From assembly GCF_039889165.1 (NCBI RefSeq), contig NZ_JAYMYY010000003.1, forward strand, positions 248,001-312,000: 64,000 bases of DNA. The letters are read 5' to 3'. The DNA is from Pseudocitrobacter cyperus (GTDB lineage: Bacteria > Pseudomonadota > Gammaproteobacteria > Enterobacterales > Enterobacteriaceae). The stretch's first letter is position 1; the number at the start of each line of letters is the position of its first letter. The notes below the pieces were generated by a model. That model worked only from the letters and a program-made list of their open reading frames with translations, searched no databases and had not been told where the DNA came from. Below are positions 43,855 through 51,103 of the stretch, in pieces. Made by a program: the position numbers and the translations under genes.

Positions 43855-44621
43855 TGAGTGCTTTAATAGGCCCACGTGATGATAACGGCATGCCGGTGCC
43901 GATGACGGTGGAAGAGTCCATCGCCAGTATGAAAACGGCGCTACTGAAAAACATCAAACGTTCCGCGTATGTTTACCGTGTGGACTGCGGCGGCTGTAAC
44001 GGCTGCGAAATCGAGATTTTCGCCACGCTTTCGCCGCTGTTCGACGCCGAACGCTTCGGTATCAAAGTGGTACCGTCGCCGCGCCATGCGGACATCCTGC
44101 TGTTCACTGGCGCTGTCACCCGCGCCATGCGTTCTCCGGCGCTGCGTGCCTGGCAGTCTGCGCCGGATCCGAAAATCTGTATCTCCTACGGTGCCTGCGG
44201 CAACAGCGGCGGCATCTTCCATGACCTCTACTGCGTCTGGGGCGGCACGGATAAAATCGTGCCGGTGGATGTTTACATTCCTGGCTGCCCGCCGACGCCT
44301 GCCGCCACGCTGTATGGTTTTGCGATGGCGCTCGGCCTGCTGGAGCAGAAGATTCACGCCCGCGCACCGGGTGAACTGGATGCGCAACCGGCCGAACTGC
44401 TGCATGCGGATATGAACCAGCCGCTGCGCGTCCGCATTGACCGCGCCGCACGCCGTCTGGCGGGCTATCGCTATGGCCGCCAGATTGCCGATGACTACAT
44501 GCGTCTGCTGGGGCAGGGCGATCATCAGGTACAGCGCTGGCTGGAAGCCGAAAGCGACCCCCGTCTGACCGAAATCGTCGGCCAGCTTAATCACGTTGTT
44601 GAAGAGGCGCGTATCCGATGA
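43854..44621 (+). CDS. hycG: hydrogenase-3 small subunit
   Basis: 255 residues, NuoB-like. The CGGCNGCEIEIFATLSP proximal cluster motif, CGNSGGIFHD and GCPPTPAATLYGF supply the ligands. It pairs with HycE. It overlaps hycH by four bases. Confidence 0.97.
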   Translation: MSALIGPRDDNGMPVPMTVEESIASMKTALLKNIKRSAYVYRVDCGGCNGCEIEIFATLSPLFDAERFGIKVVPSPRHADILLFTGAVTRAMRSPALRAWQSAPDPKICISYGACGNSGGIFHDLYCVWGGTDKIVPVDVYIPGCPPTPAATLYGFAMALGLLEQKIHARAPGELDAQPAELLHADMNQPLRVRIDRAARRLAGYRYGRQIADDYMRLLGQGDHQVQRWLEAESDPRLTEIVGQLNHVVEEARIR

Positions 44622-45028
44622 GCGAAACGGTGGTGTTCAGTCAACTGAGCCGTAAATTTATTGATGAGAACGATGCGACGCCGTCCGAGGCGCAGCAGGT
44701 TGTCTATTACAGCCTGGCGATTGGCCACCACCTCGGGGTGATCGACTGCCTCGAAGCCGCGCTGACCTGCCCGTGGGAGCAATACCTCGCATGGATTGCT
44801 ACGCTGGAAGAGGGCAGCGTCGCGCGGCGCAAAATGGAAGGCGTGCCGAAGTATGGTGAAATCGTTATCGACAGTAATCACGTCTCTATGCTCGCAAACG
44901 CGTTTGATAAAGCGCGTGCCGTACAGACCGCGCAGCAGAAAGAATGGAGCGAAGCGATGCTCGGCATGCTGCACGCCATTTATCAGGAAAGTGCGATTTA
45001 TTTGATGGTTCGGAGGCTTCGTGACTGA
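44618..45028 (+). CDS. hycH: formate hydrogenlyase maturation protein HycH
   Basis: 136 residues. It has no catalytic motif and is needed for conversion of the HycE precursor in E. coli, with an unclear role. It overlaps hycG by four bases and hycI by eight. Confidence 0.96.
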   Translation: MSETVVFSQLSRKFIDENDATPSEAQQVVYYSLAIGHHLGVIDCLEAALTCPWEQYLAWIATLEEGSVARRKMEGVPKYGEIVIDSNHVSMLANAFDKARAVQTAQQKEWSEAMLGMLHAIYQESAIYLMVRRLRD

Positions 45029-45491
45029 CGTACTACTTTGTGTCGGCAACAGCATGATGGGCGACGATGGCGCAGGCCCGTTGCTCGCCGAAATGTGCGC
45101 CGCCGCGCCGAAAGGCAACTGGGTGGTGATTGACGGCGGCAGCGCGCCGGAAAACGACGTCTTCGCCATCCGCGAACTGCACCCGGAACGCCTGCTGATT
45201 GTCGATGCCACCGACATGGGGCTCAACCCCGGTGAAATCCGCATTATCGACCCGGACGACATCGCCGAGATGTTTATGATGACCACCCATAATATGCCGC
45301 TGAACTATCTGGTCGATCAGCTTAAAGAGGATGTCGGCGAGGTGATTTTCCTGGGGATTCAGCCGGATATTGTGGGGTTCTACTACCCGATGACCCAGGC
45401 GATTAAAGACGCGGTAGAGGTGGTTTATCAGCGTCTGGAAGGCTGGGAAGGGCAGGGCGGGTTTGCGCAGTTAGAGGCGATGGGCGAGTAA
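45021..45491 (+). CDS. hycI: HycE C-terminal processing endopeptidase
   Basis: 156 residues. The nickel-checking residues are visible as Asp16 in GDDGAGPLL, Asp62 in VDATDMG and a His in TTHNMPLNYL. It removes the C-terminal peptide of HycE after nickel insertion. It is the last hyc gene; in E. coli ascB is next, but here a toxin-antitoxin pair is inserted. Confidence 0.97.
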   Translation: MTDVLLCVGNSMMGDDGAGPLLAEMCAAAPKGNWVVIDGGSAPENDVFAIRELHPERLLIVDATDMGLNPGEIRIIDPDDIAEMFMMTTHNMPLNYLVDQLKEDVGEVIFLGIQPDIVGFYYPMTQAIKDAVEVVYQRLEGWEGQGGFAQLEAMGE

Positions 45492-45516
45492 AAATCGCAC
45501 AATTCGAGTGAGACTT

Positions 45517-45548
45517 TGTGTTACTCAGGATATAATCTGAGTAACACA
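45517..45548. promoter_or_regulatory. promoter-operator palindrome of the MazEF-like pair
   Basis: TGTGTTACTCAG (45517-45528) and CTGAGTAACACA (45537-45548) form a perfect 12-bp inverted repeat. The eight bases between them hold a consensus -10 TATAAT (45531-45536). Binding of the antitoxin would cover the promoter, as in autorepressed type II modules. The antitoxin ATG follows 23 bases later. Confidence 0.8.
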
Positions 45549-45571
45549 CTGTTGCACTTACCGGAGGATAT

Positions 45572-45844
45572 ATGCCTTTAACAAAACTCAGGCAGCAGGG
45601 CGGGGCTGTCGTGGTGACTATCCCTGGCGAAATCGCATCGCTAATGGGTTGGGTCGTCGGCACCATGCTCAATGTAAAAGCGCATGGCGACACGGTCAGC
45701 ATTACTCCTGCAAAACGTCGGGCCCGAGGCCGTCGCTCGGTTTCCGAAATTCTCGATGGCATTGACGAAAACGAAATTGCCAGCTTCAACCAGTCATTAG
45801 CCGATGATTTAGCGGATTCTCCAAAGGGCAAGGAGAAAATTTAA
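45572..45844 (+). CDS. MazE-like (AbrB-fold) antitoxin
   Basis: 90 residues. The N-terminal swapped-hairpin AbrB/MazE segment (MPLTKLRQQGGAVVVTIPGEIASLMGW) binds DNA and the C-terminal half is charged and probably disordered, to neutralise the toxin. The GGAGGATAT ribosome site is strong. Its TAA overlaps the toxin start by one base. Family by fold and position; no specific name can be assigned. Confidence 0.82.
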   Translation: MPLTKLRQQGGAVVVTIPGEIASLMGWVVGTMLNVKAHGDTVSITPAKRRARGRRSVSEILDGIDENEIASFNQSLADDLADSPKGKEKI

Positions 45845-46212
45845 TGGCGCAAGGGAAGCGGATCCCGGCAAAGGGAGAAATCTGGCACGTTAACGGTGAC
45901 CCGGCAGAAGGGCATGAATTTAAAGGCGCCCATTACTACCTGGTGCTTTCAGAAAAAAAGCTGGTCGCCGCTTTAGGTACGGCTATATGCCTGCCGATAA
46001 CGAGTGGTGGTGGTCTGGCACGCTCGAAAGCGGTAACGGTCTGGCTGGATGGTGATAGCACGGATAACGGAAAAATCACCGGGGTGGTTTTGTGTTATCA
46101 GCTCCGCGCCCTTGATTTGCTGGAGCGTAAAGCACGCTACGCCGCAACCGTTTCGCCCTGGGTGATGGATGAAATACTCAGCATGGTCGTGGATTTGATT
46201 GATCCGCAGTAG
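45844..46212 (+). CDS. MazF/PemK-like toxin
   Basis: 122 residues, the size of MazF/ChpB endoribonucleases. PAKGEIWHVNGDPAEGHEF is the N-terminal loop, HYYLVLS and ICLPITSGG form the core strands, and GVVLCYQLRALDLLERKARY resembles the DQVRSLD region of the family. It should cut mRNA when antitoxin is lost. Coupled to the antitoxin by a one-base overlap. Confidence 0.82.
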   Translation: MAQGKRIPAKGEIWHVNGDPAEGHEFKGAHYYLVLSEKKLVAALGTAICLPITSGGGLARSKAVTVWLDGDSTDNGKITGVVLCYQLRALDLLERKARYAATVSPWVMDEILSMVVDLIDPQ

Positions 46213-46239
46213 CCGGATGGCGGCTTCGCCGCATCCGGC
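46212..46239. repeat. REP-type palindrome
   Basis: GCCGGATG (46212-46219) pairs with CATCCGGC (46232-46239) with a further GGCGG/CCGCC stem inside, the typical REP form. It separates the toxin gene from the convergent ascB. Confidence 0.8.
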
Positions 46240-46247
46240 GCTGTGGT

Positions 46248-47672
46248 TTACTCTACATCTTTCCCATTACTCGCAATCACCTTCTTATACCACCAGAACG
46301 ATTTTTTACGTGTACGCGCCAGCGTGCCGTTACCCGCGTCGTCGCGGTCGACATAGACAAAACCGTAACGCTTGCTCATCTCGCCCGTCGAGGCCGCCAC
46401 CAGGTCGATACAGCCCCAGGTGGTGTAGCCGATAACCGGAATGCCGTCGCCAATCGCCTCGCCCATGGCGCGGATATGTTCGCGCAGATAACTAATACGG
46501 TAGTCGTCGTTAATCTCGCCCTCTGCGTTGACCACATCCTTCGCGCCCAGCCCGTTTTCCACCAGGAACAACGGTTTCTGATAACGGTCATACATCATAT
46601 TCATGGTGATGCGCAGCCCCAGCGGGTCGATGCCCCAGCCCCATTCGCTGGCCTGAATATGCGGATTTTTCAGCGATTTCACGATGTTTGCCGCGCTGGT
46701 ATTACCGGCGTTCATATCAGCCGATGCGCAGCGTGACGCATAGTAGCTGAACGACACAAAATCGACGGTGTTTTTCAGGATCTCGTCATCGCCTTCGGCT
46801 TTCTCAATTACCACCCCTTTTTCGCGGAACACGCGGGCGGAGTAAGCGGGATACGCCCCACGCGCCTGTACATCGATAAAGAACAGGTTTTCGCGGTCTT
46901 TCTCCAGCGCCATCCACACATCCTCCGGTTTGCAGGAGTAAGGGTAGAAATTGCCGCCTGCCAGCATGCAGCCAACCTGGTTTTGCGGGTTAACCTCATG
47001 GGCGATTTTGGTCGCCAGGGCGCTGGCGATAAGCTCATGGTGCGCGGCCTGGTATTTCACCTGATCCTGATTTTCACCCTCTTCAAATACCAGCCCGGCG
47101 CCGGAGAAGGGGCTGTGCAGCATAATGTTGATCTCATTGAAGGTGAGCCAGTATTTCACCAGCCCGTCAAAGGCTTCAAAACAGGTGCGCGCATAGCGGC
47201 TGAAGAACTCGACCATTTTGCGGTTGCGCCAGGAGCCGTACTCCGTTACCAGATGCATCGGCACATCGAAATGGCACAGCGTCACCAGCGGCTCAATGCC
47301 ATACTTTTTGCACTCTTCAAATACCGCGCGATAAAACGCAATGCCTTCCGCGTTGGGCGTCAGTTCATCACCGTTCGGGTAGAGGCGCGCCCAGGCAATG
47401 GAGGTGCGAAATACGGTAAAGCCCATTTCCGCCATCAGGGCGATATCTTCTTTATAGCGATGATAGAAATCGGTCGCCTGATGGCTGGGGTAAAACTCAT
47501 CGTCACGCAGGGTAAAGCGCTTTTCCTGGCCCAGCTTAACCGGCAGGCGATTTGCGCCATGCGGGATCATATCGACCGTGGTCAGGCCTTTACCGCCCTC
47601 AAGATAAGCGCCTTCGCACTGGTTGGCGGCCAGTGCGCCGCCCCATAAGAATCCTTCTGGAAATGTCGACAT
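46248..47672 (-). CDS. ascB: 6-phospho-beta-glucosidase
   Basis: 474 residues from ATG 47672, with an AGGAAACG ribosome site; an upstream Met adds only a few residues. A GH1 enzyme that splits phosphorylated arbutin, salicin or cellobiose after PTS uptake. The acid/base Glu is in LTFNEINIML and the nucleophile Glu in LFLVENGLG. It ends the ascFB operon. Confidence 0.95.
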   Translation of the reverse strand: MSTFPEGFLWGGALAANQCEGAYLEGGKGLTTVDMIPHGANRLPVKLGQEKRFTLRDDEFYPSHQATDFYHRYKEDIALMAEMGFTVFRTSIAWARLYPNGDELTPNAEGIAFYRAVFEECKKYGIEPLVTLCHFDVPMHLVTEYGSWRNRKMVEFFSRYARTCFEAFDGLVKYWLTFNEINIMLHSPFSGAGLVFEEGENQDQVKYQAAHHELIASALATKIAHEVNPQNQVGCMLAGGNFYPYSCKPEDVWMALEKDRENLFFIDVQARGAYPAYSARVFREKGVVIEKAEGDDEILKNTVDFVSFSYYASRCASADMNAGNTSAANIVKSLKNPHIQASEWGWGIDPLGLRITMNMMYDRYQKPLFLVENGLGAKDVVNAEGEINDDYRISYLREHIRAMGEAIGDGIPVIGYTTWGCIDLVAASTGEMSKRYGFVYVDRDDAGNGTLARTRKKSFWWYKKVIASNGKDVE

Positions 47673-47699
47673 GCGTTTCCTCATTAAATGTTATCGGGT

Positions 47700-49139
47700 T
47701 CAGACTGCTGCCGTAGACGCGGATTGACGCATGCGGGCATCGGCGGCAGCTTCTTCGACCGGGATATCTTCAAAGCCAAGAATCAGGGTCAGAATAAAGG
47801 AGAGCACCACCGCCAGCGCCATCACGCCAAAGACCCACACAATGGTCATGGGGTTCGACGGGTCAAAGAACTGCACGCTGGTGAACAGGCCGGGAGCCGC
47901 CATCGAGTGGCTGGCAAGCCCGGCGATCCCCGCTACGGCACCGCAAATAAAGCCGCTGATCAGGCTGGCGATTAACGGACGCTTCAGCCTGACCGCCACG
48001 CCGTACAGCGCGGGTTCAGAGATGCCTGCCAGAATAGCCGAGGCCGCCGCAGCGAGCGCCGTCTGGCGCAACTCCGGGTTTTTGGTTTTCCACGCCACCG
48101 CCAGCGACGAGCCGCCGAGCGACAGGTTCGCGCCGATTTCCGATGGCATTACCATGCCCTCTTTGCCCGTTTCGGCGATGGTTTGAATAATGGTTGGCGT
48201 AAAGACGCGGTGCATCCCGGTCATCACCAGAAGCGGCCACAGCGCGCCCATAATGGCGACCGACAGCCAGCCGAGATAGCCGTGAATGGTGTAGACCAGC
48301 GCGGAGATGCCGCTACCGATCCAGATACCAATCGGGCCGATAAGCAGGATCGCCAGCGGGGCGGCAATCAGTACGATCAGCATCGGTTTAAGGAAGTTTT
48401 TCGTCACCGCCGGGGTGATGCGATCCACCCAGCGCTCGATGTAGGACAGGCACCAGGTCATCACCAGCGCCGGAATAACCGTATAGGTATATTTCACCGC
48501 CGTGACTGGCACGAAGGCAAATTCTACATGCTCGCCCTGCGCGGCTTTCGCCATCAGTTCAATAAAGCTCGGATGCACCAGCACGCCGGCAATGGCAATG
48601 GCCAGCGACATGTTGGTTTTGAATTTCACGGCGGCAGAGGCGGCAACCATCAGCGGCAGGAAGAAGAAGGCCCCGTCGCCAATTACGGTCAGAATGGTCA
48701 ATGTCGGTTCACCTTTGGTGAGCACACCGGACATTTCGAGGATCATCGCCAGCAGCTTAACCATCGATCCGCCGATAATTGCCGGGATCAACGGAGACAT
48801 GGTGCCGATCAGCGCGTCGAGGATCCCCGCGCCAATGCGCCTGAGGGTGATCTTCTGTTTGCCCTGTGGAACCGCAGGCTGCAACTCCCCCGGTAACAGG
48901 CTCACCACTTCCCGATAGGCCTGGGAAACGGTATTGCCGATGATCACCTGGCACTGGTTATCGCTGCGCACCACACCGAGTACGCCGCTCAGGTTTTTCA
49001 GCGCAGGGCTATCCACCCGTGAGTCGTCTTTCAACACGAAGCGCAGACGCGTCATGCAGTGGGTTACTGCCGTGATGTTGCCCACGCCGCCCAGTAAATC
49101 GACGATCGACTTCGCCAGCGCCGCATAATTTTTGGACAT
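47700..49139 (-). CDS. ascF: PTS beta-glucoside EIIBC
   Basis: 479 residues. An N-terminal IIB domain (about 1-90) with the phosphorylated Cys in VTHCMTRLRFVLKD is followed by a multi-helix IIC permease domain. It imports and phosphorylates arbutin, salicin and cellobiose. Compared with the 485 of E. coli AscF it lacks only a few residues. It precedes ascB by 27 bases. Confidence 0.94.
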   Translation of the reverse strand: MSKNYAALAKSIVDLLGGVGNITAVTHCMTRLRFVLKDDSRVDSPALKNLSGVLGVVRSDNQCQVIIGNTVSQAYREVVSLLPGELQPAVPQGKQKITLRRIGAGILDALIGTMSPLIPAIIGGSMVKLLAMILEMSGVLTKGEPTLTILTVIGDGAFFFLPLMVAASAAVKFKTNMSLAIAIAGVLVHPSFIELMAKAAQGEHVEFAFVPVTAVKYTYTVIPALVMTWCLSYIERWVDRITPAVTKNFLKPMLIVLIAAPLAILLIGPIGIWIGSGISALVYTIHGYLGWLSVAIMGALWPLLVMTGMHRVFTPTIIQTIAETGKEGMVMPSEIGANLSLGGSSLAVAWKTKNPELRQTALAAAASAILAGISEPALYGVAVRLKRPLIASLISGFICGAVAGIAGLASHSMAAPGLFTSVQFFDPSNPMTIVWVFGVMALAVVLSFILTLILGFEDIPVEEAAADARMRQSASTAAV

Positions 49140-49200
49140 CGGAATCTATCCTGTTTTTATCTGTAGGGGACTCATCGCCTCGGCGATGAAACGTTGCATA

Positions 49201-49289
49201 GGAAACCGGTTCCACAAAAGAATGAATAGTTTCATATTTGCTGGCAAGAGGCTTTTTTCGCATTTTTAAAATTTGTGATAACGATCGCT
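49201..49289. promoter_or_regulatory. ascF/ascG control region: AscG site and possible CRP site
   Basis: GGAAACCGGTTCCA (49201-49214) has the AACCGGTT core of LacI-type operators and resembles the AscG site of E. coli. Downstream, TGTGATAACGATCGCT (49274-49289) has a good left CRP half and a poor right one. The first is reasonably supported; the second is a guess. Confidence 0.5.
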
Positions 49290-49363
49290 ATGCAAGGCAA
49301 AAGCTGAAAAAGGGCAGTGGCTGAAGTACACTGCAGCCCATCATTTTTGACGAGGGAAGGGAA

Positions 49364-50377
49364 ATGGCGACGATGCTGGAGGTGGCGAAGCTGGCTGGCG
49401 TGTCGAAAGCGACGGTTTCACGCGTCCTCACCGGCAACGGCTATGTGGGTCAGGAGACCAAAGACCGGGTGTGGCAGGCGATTGAAGAGAGCGGCTATCG
49501 GCCTAACCTGCTGGCGCGTAATCTGGCGACCAAACGCACCCAGACGCTGGGGCTGGTGGTCACTAACACGCTGTATCATGGCGTCTACTTCAGCGAGCTG
49601 CTGTTCCAGGCCGCGCGGATGACCGAAAATCAGGGCCGCCAGTTGATCCTCGCCGATGGTAAACACAGCGCAGAAGAGGAGCGGGCGGCGATTCAGTCTC
49701 TTCTCGATATGCGCTGCGACGGCATCATTATCTACCCGCGTTTTCTCAGCGTTGACGAAATCGACGAGCTGATTCAACAGCATGAACAACCGGTGCTGGT
49801 ACTCAACCGCCGCCTGCGGCGTAACCTTAGTCACTGCGTTTACTGTAACCAGACGCAGACCTGTCAGAATGCGGTGGAAAAGCTGATTGCGCAGGGACAT
49901 CGCGATATCGCGTTTATTACTGGTTCACTCGATTCGCCGACCGGAGTTGAGCGCTTATCAGGCTACAAAGCCGCTTTAGCTGAACACAATATTCCACTGC
50001 GCGATGCGCTGATTGTGGAAGGGAAATGGACGCCTGCGACAGGTTCGGCTGGTGTTGATATGCTGCTTGAGCGCGGCGTTAACTTTAGCGCGCTGGTCGC
50101 CAGCAACGATGACATGGCCATCGGGGCGATGAAACAGCTTCAGTCGCGCGGCCTGCGCGTGCCGGAGCAGGTCTCCGTCGTCGGTTTTGATGATATCGCG
50201 CTTGCGCCGTACATGATGCCTTCGCTCTCCAGCGTCAAAATTCCGGTGACCGAAATGATTCAGGAGATTATCCATCGCCTGATTTTCATGCTCGATGGCG
50301 GCGAATTTAATCCCCAGCCCCCCTTCCTTGGCGAGCTTATCTCCCGTGATTCTCTGGGCGCAGGCCCGCAGCGTTAA
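49364..50377 (+). CDS. ascG: LacI-family repressor of ascFB
   Basis: 337 residues. The N-terminal helix-turn-helix TMLEVAKLAGVSKATVSRVLTGNGYV and the hinge NLLARNLATKRTQT are typical LacI-family DNA-binding parts, followed by a periplasmic-binding-protein-like sensor with VVGFDDIALAPYMMPSLSSV. It is divergent from ascF and represses it in E. coli, where in K-12 the gene is often intact but the operon is cryptic. Confidence 0.94.
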   Translation: MATMLEVAKLAGVSKATVSRVLTGNGYVGQETKDRVWQAIEESGYRPNLLARNLATKRTQTLGLVVTNTLYHGVYFSELLFQAARMTENQGRQLILADGKHSAEEERAAIQSLLDMRCDGIIIYPRFLSVDEIDELIQQHEQPVLVLNRRLRRNLSHCVYCNQTQTCQNAVEKLIAQGHRDIAFITGSLDSPTGVERLSGYKAALAEHNIPLRDALIVEGKWTPATGSAGVDMLLERGVNFSALVASNDDMAIGAMKQLQSRGLRVPEQVSVVGFDDIALAPYMMPSLSSVKIPVTEMIQEIIHRLIFMLDGGEFNPQPPFLGELISRDSLGAGPQR

Positions 50378-50386
50378 TCTCGTCAC

Positions 50387-50414
50387 CTGTCATCGTCACT
50401 CGTGACGATGACAG
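50387..50414. promoter_or_regulatory. 13-bp palindrome upstream of hydN
   Basis: CTGTCATCGTCAC and GTGACGATGACAG are perfect 13-bp arms with a 2-base centre (TC). The TGTC/GACA elements match the FhlA-type sites at 37.5 and 38.1 kb, and the distance of about 55 bases to the hydN sigma-54 promoter fits an enhancer. It has no T tract, so it is a poor terminator for ascG. Confidence 0.65.
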
Positions 50415-50467
50415 GGTTAGACACCGCGCTTCAAATAAAAAATCCTTAAGAAACAGCTAACTAAAAG

Positions 50468-50484
50468 TTGGCGCGAATAATGCA
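50468..50484 (+). promoter_or_regulatory. sigma-54 promoter of hydN-fdhF-hypF
   Basis: TTGGCGCGAATAATGCA has GG-N10-GC spacing, the RpoN signature, 38 bases before the hydN ATG. Confidence 0.85.
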
Positions 50485-50521
50485 TTCTCCGGCTCATTCA
50501 TTGTCATTGCTGGAGAATTTG

Positions 50522-51067
50522 ATGAACCGTTTCATCATTGCAGATGCGAGTAAATGTATAGGCTGCCGGACATGCGAAGTGGCGTGTGTGGTTAGTCACC
50601 AGGCCGAGCAGGATTGCGCCGCGCTGACGCCGGAAGCGTTTCTGCCGCGTATTCACGTGATTAAAGGCGTAAACGTCTCCACGGCGACCGCGTGCCGTCA
50701 GTGTGAAGACGCGCCGTGCGCTAACGTCTGCCCGAACGGCGCAATTCGCCGTGAGAAAGGTTTTGTGCACGTACTGCAGGAGCGCTGCATTGGTTGCAAA
50801 ACCTGCGTGGTGGCCTGCCCGTATGGCGCAATGGAAGTGGTCGTGCGCCCGGTTGTGCGTAACAGTGGCGCAGGCCTCAATGTGCGTGCTGAAAAAGCCG
50901 AAGCCAACAAATGCGACCTTTGCTTCCACCGCGAGCAAGGCCCGGCCTGTATGGAAGCCTGCCCGACGCACGCTATTTTCTGCGTTGACCGCGACAAACT
51001 TGAGCAAATCAGCGCCGAAAAACGTCGTCGCGCCGCGCTCGATACGTCGATTTCCCTGTCGTTTTAA
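50522..51067 (+). CDS. hydN: electron transfer protein HydN
   Basis: 181 residues from ATG 50522; an earlier Met would overlap the sigma-54 element. Four ferredoxin motifs are present (CIGCRTCEVAC, CRQCEDAPCANVCP, CIGCKTCVVACP, CDLCFHREQGPACMEACP). It is a soluble paralog of HycB and aids transfer of electrons from formate dehydrogenase H. It is followed after 36 bases by a formate dehydrogenase gene, an addition to the E. coli hydN-hypF operon. Confidence 0.96.
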   Translation: MNRFIIADASKCIGCRTCEVACVVSHQAEQDCAALTPEAFLPRIHVIKGVNVSTATACRQCEDAPCANVCPNGAIRREKGFVHVLQERCIGCKTCVVACPYGAMEVVVRPVVRNSGAGLNVRAEKAEANKCDLCFHREQGPACMEACPTHAIFCVDRDKLEQISAEKRRRAALDTSISLSF

Positions 51068-51103
51068 TGATCCTCCGTTTCACTTTTAACAGGTCTGTTA
51101 CTG

